Positions 37,489 to 47,700 of a stretch of 64,000 nt of DNA are shown here, in pieces; the first letter of the stretch is position 1, and each line of letters begins with the position of its first letter. The stretch covers positions 1-64,000 of the forward strand of contig NZ_JAPDOE010000016.1 in the NCBI RefSeq assembly GCF_026013365.1, given 5' to 3'. Made by a program: the position numbers and the translations under genes. Below the pieces are notes generated by a model, which was not told the DNA's origin, searched no databases, and saw only the letters and a program-made list of their open reading frames with translations. The DNA comes from Paenibacillus sp. LS1. GTDB lineage: Bacteria > Bacillota > Bacilli > Paenibacillales > Paenibacillaceae.

Positions 37489-38277
37489 ATGGAAACGGAA
37501 GCTCTACGCAATGTGGAACAACTAGCCCTGAAGAAACACAAGATTTACAAACAAAGTTTAATCAGGTACCTTGCACGCTCCATGCTGGCCAGCATGTTTA
37601 TCGGATTCGGCGTCATCGTGGCGTTTAAGACAGGTAACTTCTTTTATATGGAGCAGTCCCCGTTCACCTATCCGATGGCAGCAATTACGTTTGGCGCGGC
37701 CATCATTCTGATCGCCTACGGCGGCGGTGACCTGTTCACGGGCAATACGTTCTATTACACGTATGCGGCGCTGCGCAAGAAGCTGCGTTGGTTTGAAGTC
37801 ATCAAGCTGTGGATTGCGAGTTATAGTGGTAACCTGATGGGTGCAGCCGTGTTTGCCCTGTTAATTTACCTAACGGGATTATTCGACTCATCTCAGGTGA
37901 ATGGATTTCTGTTAAGCGTGGTGGAGCACAAGATGGAAGTTCCGACGATGCAGCTTTTTTTCCGGGGAATCTTGTGTAACTGGCTCGTATGTATGGCGTT
38001 CTTTGTGCCGATGTTCATGAAGGAGAATGGAGCCAAAATGTTCGCCATGATGCTCTTTGTGTTCTGTTTCTTCATCTCGGGATATGAGCACAGCATCGCC
38101 AATATGTGTACGTTCGCGATTGCACTCGTGCTGAACCATCCGGGGACGATCTCATTTGAAGGTGTGATCCACAACTTGGTTCCCGTGACCTTGGGTAATC
38201 TGGTGGGCGGTGTGCTGCTGATGGGCTTTATGTATTATGCGGTGAACAAACCGTTTCTGGATGAAGAGACGCATTAA
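37489..38277 (+). CDS. Formate/nitrite transporter family protein
   Basis: A six-helix FNT-family channel of 262 residues for a small monovalent anion such as formate or nitrite. The FNT signatures are GGGDLFTGNTFYYTYAAL near 85-100 (part shown) and a second-half NWLVCMAFFVPMF near 180. The frame extends upstream but the ATG at 37489 follows GGAGG. A TATAAT lies at about 37449, so it may have its own promoter. The ion is uncertain; a link with the nitrate genes 13 kb away is possible but not shown. Confidence 0.87.
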   Translation: METEALRNVEQLALKKHKIYKQSLIRYLARSMLASMFIGFGVIVAFKTGNFFYMEQSPFTYPMAAITFGAAIILIAYGGGDLFTGNTFYYTYAALRKKLRWFEVIKLWIASYSGNLMGAAVFALLIYLTGLFDSSQVNGFLLSVVEHKMEVPTMQLFFRGILCNWLVCMAFFVPMFMKENGAKMFAMMLFVFCFFISGYEHSIANMCTFAIALVLNHPGTISFEGVIHNLVPVTLGNLVGGVLLMGFMYYAVNKPFLDEETH

Positions 38278-38343
38278 GTTCTGGCAAAAAAAGACTCCCT
38301 TTAGCACGTCCGTTGACCATGGCTAATCGGTAAGGAAAACCCA

Positions 38344-38393
38344 AAACACCCCGGCAACCTTCCCATCTCAGGGAGAAGGTTGCCGGGGTGTTT
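38344..38393. terminator. Strong bidirectional hairpin between the FNT and WXG100 genes
   Basis: A 19-bp perfect stem (38344-38362 with 38375-38393) ends the plus-strand transporter gene and the minus-strand WXG100 gene. The flanking T and A runs are short. Confidence 0.75.
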
Positions 38394-38539
38394 CTCTATG
38401 GGCAGGCTCACGGATAAGCCGCCTGCCCTCCACACTTTTAGCCATGTGTCATCCAGCCACATGGCTCCATGCTGTGGGTCGACAAGCAGGCTGCAATCAG
38501 GTACCCCTGCGTCGCCTGCTTGCCGACCCCATCCGTGGC

Positions 38540-39526
38540 TTAATAGTAATCCCGCCACGGAGTATATTCAATATCGTTGTCGCCGCGCGTGACCACGATC
38601 ATATTTTCGATTTTGCCCGTATCCTTATTGGTCCGGTAAATCATCGTACGTGTCTCTCCTTCTTCCGGCACAGAGAACAGGAACTTGTCCGCGACGAAGG
38701 AAGAACCGAGTCCTGTGGCGTGTTCCGTGAAGGCAGAGCCCGTCTTGCTTGTGAGCAGCAGACCAATGCCGTAGGCTGTAGCCGTTTGGGCCACTTTGCC
38801 AAAGAGATGCTCTCCTTGACTGGTCGTGTGCGTTTGCTCCGAATACTTATACTTTTCCGTATCCTTGCTATAGTCCACCACATTGCCCTGTTTATCCAGA
38901 CTGATGGTGGTCGTTTCGCCCTTGTCGCTTTTCACCTGATACGTACCCACGATGGAATCCTCGGTAATTTTCACCGTCTTGCCCGTATTCGGGTCAGTCT
39001 GATAGATTACATCTTCATACTGAAGCCGAATGATGTTCATGCTGGCCTGAATCTGCTGCGCCAGTTCTTCATCACCCACCTCTTTGGCTTTCTTCAGCAT
39101 TTCCTCATAGTTTTGGTATTTCTCGGCATCCTTCTCATCCCATTCATCCATGTTCTTTGGTGGGCCTGGCGTTTTGTCGAGACTATCGCCTTTATTTTTG
39201 CCCATGGTTGATAGCGCCTGCGCTGCGGTCAGCGCCGTCATGATTGCCTGGCTCACCGCCTCTTCATCTGTCGTGCGGAAGCGTTCGGCAATTTTCTTAA
39301 GTTCCGACTGAATGGACAGAACCAGTTCCAGAACAGATTTCATCGTGCCTTGAGCTGTTGAATAATCGTTATAGAAGCGTTCCCGCTCCATGCCATCCCA
39401 GTTGCTGCGCATGACACTCATCTTGCTATCCAGCGTGGACATGAAGCCCGATAATTGCTGATGTGCCTGAGCAAACTGCCCACTGACCGTCTCCAGTTGT
39501 TCCGGTGTCACCTTGATCTGTGTCAT
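38540..39526 (-). CDS. WXG100-type protein with long C-terminal extension
   Basis: A candidate substrate of a type VII (Esx/Yuk) secretion system. The ATG at 39526 follows AGGAG by 8 nt, giving 328 residues. Residues 1-95 form the helical hairpin, with the WDG turn at Trp43. A proline-glycine linker (KTPGPPKNMDEW) sits near 115-130 and a helical segment follows. The C-terminal region from about 190 shows no known toxin motif and has a hydrophobic patch (TATAYGIGLLLT). Paenibacillus-type WXG proteins with such tails may be toxins or structural. No type VII machinery is present here. Confidence 0.72.
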   Translation of the reverse strand: MTQIKVTPEQLETVSGQFAQAHQQLSGFMSTLDSKMSVMRSNWDGMERERFYNDYSTAQGTMKSVLELVLSIQSELKKIAERFRTTDEEAVSQAIMTALTAAQALSTMGKNKGDSLDKTPGPPKNMDEWDEKDAEKYQNYEEMLKKAKEVGDEELAQQIQASMNIIRLQYEDVIYQTDPNTGKTVKITEDSIVGTYQVKSDKGETTTISLDKQGNVVDYSKDTEKYKYSEQTHTTSQGEHLFGKVAQTATAYGIGLLLTSKTGSAFTEHATGLGSSFVADKFLFSVPEEGETRTMIYRTNKDTGKIENMIVVTRGDNDIEYTPWRDYY

Positions 39527-39564
39527 CCTGCACACTCCTCATCCTGGTCATTTATATCCCGAGG

Positions 39565-39657
39565 TTATCCGATGATGCTGTCTCTCGAACAGCACTCCCA
39601 GATCTCGACCAACTTGTCATGATCCTGTTCCCGATATGCAACGACTAACCTGTCCAA
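39565..39657 (-). CDS. Very small ORF upstream of the WXG100 gene
   Basis: A 30-codon frame starting with TTG (MDRLVVAYREQDHDKLVEIW and ten more). AAAGGAG lies 6 nt before the start, the frame is 38 bp before the WXG100 gene, and it follows a terminator. These fit a translated leader or chaperone-size partner. It could also be chance. Confidence 0.4.
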   Translation of the reverse strand: MDRLVVAYREQDHDKLVEIWECCSRDSIIG

Positions 39658-39693
39658 CGTATTCTCCTTTTCTATTAAAAGTAAAAAATTATG

Positions 39694-39722
39694 TAAAAGC
39701 CCGATCCTGAGATCGGACTTAT
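39694..39722 (-). terminator. Terminator after the GH30 gene
   Basis: On the minus strand a stem AAGTCCGATC/GATCGGGCTT (one G-T pair) is followed by TTT and soon by a T6 run. It lies about 85 bp after the GH30 stop at 39806 and separates it from the WXG100 genes. Confidence 0.7.
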
Positions 39723-39805
39723 TTAATACATCAAATTTGAAATAACTCTACGTGTATTTTACCATGTCCATCATTCAATCTGTACCCATAATTTCCAAGC
39801 TTGAG

Positions 39806-41371
39806 TCAACGTTCTACTCCCGTTTTTGGATTCCAACGGAAGGTTGCTGCCGATTGGGAAGGCAGTACATATTGAAATGAATCTCCTTCCATAACTACAT
39901 TAAAGGAAACTTCTACCTCACCCGTGTTAGCTGCAACCAGCACGATCGTTCCATCCGGATTGCGGAAAGCTACGTTCTCGATCTTGCCTTGTTCTTGTGA
40001 GGAATCGATCCTTACGGCTCCCGGACGTACATAACGACTGATGTGTCCTAGCGTATAATATTCGACATTTCTAGTGATTTCATCACGCTCCGGGTCAATC
40101 GTCACAACCCCACGGCAGTTCTCACAGCCACCGTTCGTGGGACCCCCTTGTGGATTGAGTGCAATGTTCCAGAGCAGCACATTCTTCGCCCAGTTGCGCG
40201 GCGCACCAATGATAAGATTGGACATCTGCCAGCTCAGATTCTCGCCAAAATCAGCACTCCACTCCCCACCACTGCATTCGGTAAAATAAATATGTTTGTC
40301 CGGGAAGCGATCATGTACTTCCGACATGGCAGATGGATCACCTGCATAACAGTGGAAAGCAGATCCATCGATATAATCAGCAGCCTGCTCATCACCGAGC
40401 ACCTTGCTGGTATATTCGATCGCCTGATCCCAGTTATGATCATAAGCGATGATTCGCGTATCAAGTCCCGCATCTTGTAGCGCCGGGCCGAAATAATCCC
40501 GAATGAACATGGCTTGTTCTTCGGCGCCCATACTCATACTCGGATATTTATCCGAGGTGAACTCCGGTTCATTTTGCAACGTGATCCCGTAGATGGGAAT
40601 GCCCTTCGCCTGATAAGCTTCGATATATTTCACAAAATATCTCGCGTACGCTTCATACACCTGGGGATCGCTATAATCCAGATACCAGCCGTTAGTGGTC
40701 TTCTCCCCATACTTCATCCAAGCCGGGGCCGTCCACGGTGTGCCCAGCACTTTAAGATCCGGTTTCAAACCAGCTACACGCTCCAGCATATTCACAACTT
40801 CCTGATCTTTATCGATTGAAAAGTGTTGCATGTCATAATCGGTTCCGGACTCGATATCATCATAGGTATAACTTGAAGCCACTCCTGATTCATCCACAGA
40901 ATAGTCGGAAGCGCCAATTGTATGACGCACCATATCCATGTTCAGCCCTTCCGTCGTAAAAAGTTCCTTCAGCAGTTGCTCTTGCTGCTCCACTGGAAGC
41001 TGATTAATCAGATGTGCTGACGAACCCGTCATCGCTGCGCCAAATCCATCCATGGTCTGATACGTCTTGTCCGGATCAATCTGTATGGTAAACTCGGACG
41101 AAGATGTATCTGACTCCTGCGTTGCAGAATCTGAAGTGCTTGTGTCTGCATCATGGTGTTCCGTAATTGGAATAGGCTTCTGTGGTGTAAGCAGATTTTG
41201 CTGATCTCCCGTGGTTAACCAGACTTCAGCCGCTGTCTGTTTGTCCGCAATCGGTGGAGGAATGGATTGTTCATTTCGGTTGAGGATAAGCCAGATTCCT
41301 GCACCGACACAACAAACAGCGATTAACAGAATGATCCATCGTTTGGGATGCTCTCGCCAGCCCATGTTCAT
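39806..41371 (-). CDS. GH30-family glycosidase, membrane-anchored
   Basis: A glycoside hydrolase of family 30, probably acting on beta-linked glucans outside the cell. Residues 11-30 are one transmembrane segment after a basic N-terminus with no signal cleavage site seen, so it is likely a type II anchored enzyme. A Ser/Thr/Asp-rich linker spans 70-93. The catalytic domain follows. The acid/base is Glu268 (QNEPE) and the nucleophile is Glu365 (YFTECSGGEW). The C-terminal beta-side domain ends at 521. Subfamily (glucosylceramidase-type or beta-1,6-glucanase) is not certain. It lies beside a GH3 gene, but each has its own terminator. Confidence 0.87.
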   Translation of the reverse strand: MNMGWREHPKRWIILLIAVCCVGAGIWLILNRNEQSIPPPIADKQTAAEVWLTTGDQQNLLTPQKPIPITEHHDADTSTSDSATQESDTSSSEFTIQIDPDKTYQTMDGFGAAMTGSSAHLINQLPVEQQEQLLKELFTTEGLNMDMVRHTIGASDYSVDESGVASSYTYDDIESGTDYDMQHFSIDKDQEVVNMLERVAGLKPDLKVLGTPWTAPAWMKYGEKTTNGWYLDYSDPQVYEAYARYFVKYIEAYQAKGIPIYGITLQNEPEFTSDKYPSMSMGAEEQAMFIRDYFGPALQDAGLDTRIIAYDHNWDQAIEYTSKVLGDEQAADYIDGSAFHCYAGDPSAMSEVHDRFPDKHIYFTECSGGEWSADFGENLSWQMSNLIIGAPRNWAKNVLLWNIALNPQGGPTNGGCENCRGVVTIDPERDEITRNVEYYTLGHISRYVRPGAVRIDSSQEQGKIENVAFRNPDGTIVLVAANTGEVEVSFNVVMEGDSFQYVLPSQSAATFRWNPKTGVER

Positions 41372-41397
41372 CTCGCTTCACTCTCCTTCCATTGTGA

Positions 41398-41427
41398 AAA
41401 AAGCCGCGGCCATTCGGCCACGACTCA
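41398..41427 (-). terminator. Terminator after the GH3 gene
   Basis: On the minus strand AGTCGTGGCC/GGCCGCGGCT (loop GAAT) is followed by six Ts. It separates the GH3 and GH30 genes. Confidence 0.75.
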
Positions 41428-41451
41428 TTTTCAATCTCCCTTATTGCACTT

Positions 41452-44163
41452 TTATTTACCGGATTTGCTTCCGATATTCACACTGCCTGTCAGACGGATA
41501 TCATCCGATGCACTGCCAACATACACTTGGACTTTACCCTTAGGCATTACCCATTCATGCGATGTTTCATCCCAGTAGGACAATGCGCTGCGATCCAGTT
41601 GAATGTTAACCCGTTGTTGCTTGCCTGCCTTCAGATCGACCTTCGCCCAGCCAGCAAGTTGTTTCTCTGGTGTCTCAACTTTGGTTGGCAGATTGCCGAC
41701 ATAGACCTGTACAACTTCTGCACCGGCAACTTTACCGGTATTGCGCAGGTTCAGGGATACTTCTACGGTTTCTTTGTCCCCTTTGCCTGTGTTTTTCACA
41801 TGCAGATTACGATAATTAAAATCGGTATACGACAGTCCGTGTCCAAAGGCGAACGCCGGTGTCATGCCTTCTTTGTCATATCCTTTGTACCCTACAAAGA
41901 TACCCTCGGAGTAGTTACCCACCCCATTCACACCTGGGAATTGTTCCGCAGTGGATACAGGGGTCTGTGAATCATCTGATGGGAACGTCACTGGCAACTT
42001 ACCAGATGGATTCACATCACCGAACAGCACACGTGCTACAGCATTACCTTGTTCCTGACCTGCGTACCAAGCCTGAACGATGGATGGCACTTCTTTTTGC
42101 CAGGAGTCCATTTCGACAGCGCGACCACTCATTTGCACCACGATCGTTTTCGGATTGGCTGCCGCTACTTTGCGAATCAGCTGCTCCTGATTATTTGGCA
42201 GTTCCAGATCAGAACGGTCTACATAACCTTCACTGTCATACGTACGTGTTACCACGACGGCAACATCTGATTTTTTCGCCAGATCGACTGCTTTTTGCAT
42301 TTTGATATCCACAGCGTCTTCTGGAGCTTCCCAGCCGAAACGAACCTGTGCGCCCATATCATGATTGGACTGTACCGGGAAATCCGTACGATACTCAATT
42401 CGAATATTGTGGGACTCGCCTTCTTTGAACGTGATTTCTTTCTTGGTTGTACTCAGTGTTTCACCTTGATTGTCTACGAGTAACTCATCATCCACATACA
42501 GTTTCGCAGAACCAAGACTCGTCAGGGACAGTTTATATTCACCCGTTTGAGGAGCCGTAATTGCCCCTGTCCAACGAGCGGACATTTTGGCATTGAACTT
42601 CGTTGGTGTCACTGGAAGCTTGGAAGATTGTGCATTGAAACCTTCATAGTTGTAGAATCCAAGATTCATGTTGACCTGATGATCTGTACGTACCAGAGAA
42701 GGGTTACCCTCCATATCTTTATTCGTCCAGTATTCAGCACGCAGACCGTATTCCGCCCGATCTGTACCATAGTCTCTTTCACTTTCCTGAGCATCCCCAG
42801 GTGATAAAAGAGTGGAAGGTACGGCCGACGGTCCATTAAATGCATCTCCTGCGGAGATTGGATCGGTTCCGGCTGCATATTTGACATCCACACCGTTACC
42901 GGCACGGTTACGAATGCCTTGCAGTGGACTTACGGTATACGTCGGGTTAACCAGACTGCTACCTCCACCAGCAGCCGATGCATTATCTGCATCCGGTCCG
43001 ATGACAGCGATCGATTTCACATTTTTCTTGGAAAGCGGCAGCGTATTATCGTTGTTTTGCAAAAGAACCATGCTCTCTTCTGCAATTTCACGTGCCTGTT
43101 TGCCGTCTTTCTTGGCATTGATTTGTGTATTCGTTACAGGGTTATCGAACAGCCCTTTATCAAACATTTGAAGCAAAATGCGTCTAACCTTCTCATCAAT
43201 GGTTTGTTCACTGACTTCGCCATTGTTCACGGCCTCCAGCAGTTTATCTCCCCATTTGCCGTAAGGCTCTCCAGGTGTCTCCAGATCCAGACCCGCATTG
43301 GCGGACTTGGCTGTGCTGAAGTTTGCACCGTAGTCACTCATGACGAACCCTTCGAAGCCAAACTGATCGCGAAGGACATCCGTCAGCATCTCCTTGTTCT
43401 CACAAGCATATGTACCGTTCACCTGGTTAAATGAGCACATGGCCGAACCGAGATCCGCTTTTTCGACCATCGCCTGAAACGGACGTGCATAGACTTCCTG
43501 GATGGCACGTTCGCTGGCTGTTGCATTGGTCGTGAAACGCTCCGTCTCCTGGTTGTTCAGGATATAGTGCTTCGCAGTAGCGATAACCGGATTGCTTTGA
43601 ATCCCGTTCACATACGCTGCACCCATGCCGGAAGCCAGCAATGGATCTTCCCCGAGCGATTCAAAGTTCCGGGAACCCCATGGTGTACGTGCAATGTCCA
43701 GCCCAGGACCAAGCACTACATTATGTGTTGTATCATGTGCTTCCTGACCGATCAGATCACCATATTTCTTGGCAAGATCGGTATCCCAGGAAGCCGCAAG
43801 CGCGATGGGTGCAGGCAATGCCGTGGACTTTTTGTCCTGCACATCCGGGTTAGCCACACGCACTCCTGCGGGCCCGTCTGCCATCTGTAACGCAGGAATG
43901 CCAAGGCGCTCCAATCCATCATTATAGAAACCATAATAGTTATTGACTTTACCGGTTACGAATCCAACTTTCTCCTCCAGCGTCATCTCCTTGAGCAGCA
44001 GCTCGGTGCGTTCCTCCGCAGACAAGGATTTGTTCATCCAAGGTCGATTAGCCCCAGATTCCGCCTCCGCGGCGAAGGCGTGTAGCGGCATAGCCGCAAC
44101 CGCCACGATGATTAATAGCATAAACCATCGTTTGAGGAAAATCAGATTGAGTCTTCTGTTCAT
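41452..44163 (-). CDS. Secreted GH3 beta-glucosidase with PA14 domain
   Basis: A secreted exo-glycosidase of family 3, releasing terminal sugars from beta-linked oligosaccharides. The ATG at 44163 follows AAGGAG and opens a signal peptide (cleavage after AFA near 31); the longer frame is not used. The TIM-barrel has ADGPAGVR near 95 and the nucleophile Asp277 (FVMSDYGANF). The inserted PA14 domain spans about 480-630 (AEYWTNKDMEGNP start), and the C-terminal fibronectin-like domain about 790-890. It probably works with the GH30 enzyme on glucan fragments. Length is 903 residues. Confidence 0.92.
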   Translation of the reverse strand: MNRRLNLIFLKRWFMLLIIVAVAAMPLHAFAAEAESGANRPWMNKSLSAEERTELLLKEMTLEEKVGFVTGKVNNYYGFYNDGLERLGIPALQMADGPAGVRVANPDVQDKKSTALPAPIALAASWDTDLAKKYGDLIGQEAHDTTHNVVLGPGLDIARTPWGSRNFESLGEDPLLASGMGAAYVNGIQSNPVIATAKHYILNNQETERFTTNATASERAIQEVYARPFQAMVEKADLGSAMCSFNQVNGTYACENKEMLTDVLRDQFGFEGFVMSDYGANFSTAKSANAGLDLETPGEPYGKWGDKLLEAVNNGEVSEQTIDEKVRRILLQMFDKGLFDNPVTNTQINAKKDGKQAREIAEESMVLLQNNDNTLPLSKKNVKSIAVIGPDADNASAAGGGSSLVNPTYTVSPLQGIRNRAGNGVDVKYAAGTDPISAGDAFNGPSAVPSTLLSPGDAQESERDYGTDRAEYGLRAEYWTNKDMEGNPSLVRTDHQVNMNLGFYNYEGFNAQSSKLPVTPTKFNAKMSARWTGAITAPQTGEYKLSLTSLGSAKLYVDDELLVDNQGETLSTTKKEITFKEGESHNIRIEYRTDFPVQSNHDMGAQVRFGWEAPEDAVDIKMQKAVDLAKKSDVAVVVTRTYDSEGYVDRSDLELPNNQEQLIRKVAAANPKTIVVQMSGRAVEMDSWQKEVPSIVQAWYAGQEQGNAVARVLFGDVNPSGKLPVTFPSDDSQTPVSTAEQFPGVNGVGNYSEGIFVGYKGYDKEGMTPAFAFGHGLSYTDFNYRNLHVKNTGKGDKETVEVSLNLRNTGKVAGAEVVQVYVGNLPTKVETPEKQLAGWAKVDLKAGKQQRVNIQLDRSALSYWDETSHEWVMPKGKVQVYVGSASDDIRLTGSVNIGSKSGK

Positions 44164-44636
44164 GTTGTAAGCTCTCCTTCTCTCTTGATCATTTTTCTTG
44201 TGCACATATTGAATACATGTATACAAGGGAATGCAAACTAGCTTGATCCCAGTCTTTCAAGCATTCAGGTCGTCCTGCACATGGCTTCTGAAACTGCAGC
44301 CTGCAAGCAAGTCAGCAGATTTCGCTTCCTAACGTTAACCGACCTGATTGTGAATTACATCCCCTTAAATTTGGTAAAAGACCGTTTGGAGCGAGCCTAG
44401 TTCTTTGGAATCACCACATTCATAATTCATATAACAAAACAAGAAAACAAATTATTTACATTTCCGTAACTATTTTCGAACAAATTATTTACTTTTAAAA
44501 ACAGTCGGTTCGACCCACTCCCGATCAACCAATTAATGCAATTAATTATCAGATTAAGGAATATGCCGACACGCTCTGGGTCCTAAGTCTATTTGAAACC
44601 GGAACCAATCCGCCCCATTGAAATATCCGAAAATAT

Positions 44637-44733
44637 AAAAGCAACTGAAGTCCCTTTTAACAGGTTCTTCAGCTGCCTTTATGTTGGAATTTCTCCAGAT
44701 TAACAAATAAAAAACCGCCCTACGGGGCGGTTC
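44637..44733 (-). terminator. Tandem terminators after the DUF4132 gene
   Basis: Two minus-strand hairpins follow the gene: GAACCGCCC/GGGCGGTTTTTT at 44706-44733, and AAAGGCAGCTGAAG/CTTCAGTTGCTTTT at 44637-44684. The gap 44164-44636 otherwise holds the upstream region of the GH3 gene and no clear gene. Confidence 0.75.
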
Positions 44734-44752
44734 AATTCTAGTTCGTTCATTT

Positions 44753-47700
44753 CTAGTTTTGTAACTGTGCAAGAATCTGCGGGTCCTTAATCTTCTTATC
44801 TTCGGCGAGCAACATCACCTTGGACAGAATCTCAGCCGTTCTCGGATCTTCATCGAGGAATGGCAGGAAGATTCGGCCCCGATGCTGACTGTGCACCGGT
44901 ACGATATGAAGTGCACCTGTGGCCTGTTTGAACACATTACCACTACCCAGATGAACAGCATACTCACCCAATTCACCATCAATCCGTGCGTAGTTCCCAT
45001 CCAGACGCACATTGTCGATCTTCAGCAGACGCAACGACTCATTCACAATGACGTGACGCATCTCGATTGTTGTCAGGCTGGCTTCCGGATCTACGCCTCC
45101 CACATGTGCAACGCTGACCACCAGATCGATATCACGCATGACTTCCGAGAAGAACGTAAGCGGCACATCTTGCAGCGCTACAGGTTTGTAGGTCTTGCGA
45201 TCATAGAATTGCACCGTCTCCAGCGTTGGTGCCTCGGTATCTGCCGGTGAGAACCAATCCGCCATCGCATAGAGATTCGCGATCAGATTGTGCTCGTAGC
45301 TTACCTTCTGCAGACCTTCTTCATAACTGACCGTCCATTGGCGTCCTTTAAGCAGAGCTACTGCTTTTTTCGGTTGAATCTGGTACCCGGCATATCGGCG
45401 GGACACCGTACCATTAGCCAATTCGTCCTCGTTAGGAAGATACAGCTCACGGAATACCTGCTTGAATGGCTGACGCTCCTGACGGGTGAACAGATCCCGC
45501 TGGAATTCACTCCAGCTTCCGCTCTGATGCAGATGAAGCGGATGAGCAATCAGCAGTTGATCCTGCTCTGTTAATGCCTGGATCGTGCCCTCTGGTCCTG
45601 GAGCAAGCAAACCGCTAGACGATACATCGAATCTTCCCGTCTTGTCACCTGACTGGAATACAAGTGTTCTTACCAGCGGATGGATGACTGGATTTTGCAT
45701 TAGACTGGCTATTTCCTGACGTGTAAAGGATGTTCCAGCAGTCATCGAACGTTCCAGCTCCTGTCGTGCCCGGCGATACTGGTCCACGAGATCCGATTTC
45801 AGCTCTTTCAGTTCAGCGATATATCCGTCTTTTTTGAACCGGGCAGGTACAGATTTGAGTGTCTTCCCTTTGCTAACGATAACCATCTCGGGTTGGCCTT
45901 CCTCATCAATGACCAATTGAGCTGTGGTGTCAGCATCCAATGCATGAGGTTCAAAGAAAGATTTCATCTCATCCAACTTACGTGCTTCCATGTCCCACAT
46001 CAGCCGCGTAACATCGGCATAGCCTGCATTACGGGCAAGGTTACCAAGTGCAATCTGCGATACCACACCTTCACTGGCACGGCGCTGTGCACCGAATTGT
46101 TTGCTCTGCATCAGAAACTTTTGAATGAAGTCGTATCGCTCACGCAGATCCTGTTCCCGATTTACGGCGAATGGAATCAAACTGTAGGTTAACAAATGAT
46201 CTTTGTTTCGCTTGTCTGACACGGATTCACGCATGTCGTCCAGACGAAGCTTGCCAAGTGCAGCATCCGCGAACAATTGGGATCTGCGGTGATTGGCTCC
46301 CCCGGAAATGTACTTGGCGCAATCGTATAACAGATTGAACCGTTCCTCCCCGACAGCAGCATAGGCCTCTTCGAACCAAGCAATATCAAACGCACCTTCA
46401 TTGAAGTCTTGTGGTGAGATTGGCGAATAATGGGCCACAATTGTCTCTTTCTCCGCAGTAAAGCGTTCATTGATATGGGCATGGAAGTACCAGGCTGCAC
46501 TGCGAAGCCCTTCCCATCCTAGATGTTTCGCAACAATTTCCATCCACTGTGGTGCATACATGGCTGCTTCTAGCAATTTCTTCTCATTCACCGGAAACTT
46601 CAGGAGTAATTCTCCAAGCCGCTTCTCATCTTCTCCATCTCGTGGATGACAATTCTGAATCAGATAACTGAACGTCTCTTTGCGTATTGTATTGTCTCCA
46701 TAGCTGTAGATATATCCACGGACAAATGTATCCTGATCCATCGCCGAGACCAGATGTACCCAGTGTTCCATGCCTTCAATTCGATTCAGTTTCATGGCTA
46801 GCGTGCTTACCTCTGTAGAGAGCTCTCCCCGAGTCAGCTCAATCTCCAGAATGCGATCGACCACCGCATCTCGCAATTGAACCAGCTCTGGATCACTCGC
46901 GATCCCTTCTGTACGAGTGGTTGTTAAGTCCCGAATAAATAACAGACGGTTCCCACCGACCAGCACCTGTCGATATATTTCCTGATCATCAATCAGGTTC
47001 ATTTGGTACGCGCGCAGGAAATCTTCAAGTGACAGCAAGGACAACGGTTGACTATTTTCTACAAGACTGGCGAACTGGTAAGCCGTCTGGAAGAAACGTT
47101 TGAAGCTGTCATCGTCATGGATTTTGCTCCGAACCGTATAATTCCATGGCCCCGTTAGAATGTGCAGCATACCCGATTCCTTCTCCAGTCGCTCGGCAGG
47201 CATACTTGCAATAATGGACGCCCACGTTTTCTCTGCGATCTCAAATGTATCCTCCGGATTCGTATCCAAATATGCTGCTGAGATTAGAGAAGTCACCTGA
47301 TCCTTATACGTTAATGAATCCAGCATCTGCTGTAGCTTTTCGATATCATCCAGAGGATATAGCTGTTCGGTAAACGACTTGCGCCAGCCTTCCATTAACG
47401 GAATTTTCTGCATTTCATCATAGTCATACTGTTCACGGAAATAACTGTAATGATCACCCAAATTGCCATTGAACTCCCGGAGCTGTATAACCATGTATAA
47501 CTGCATCAGTTCCACACTACTAAACCTGGCTTGTTGAATATAGTTCTCCCATACGTCATGAAGAGGAAATTGCTCCAGCTGCTTCATTTCATTGCGCTCT
47601 GCATACGGAACCTTTGAGCGAAGGTTCGCTCCAAGTAACAACGTGTCTTTGTAGCCAGCGTAGTACTCCACTTCATACTCATGATCCCTGTGTTCATGCA

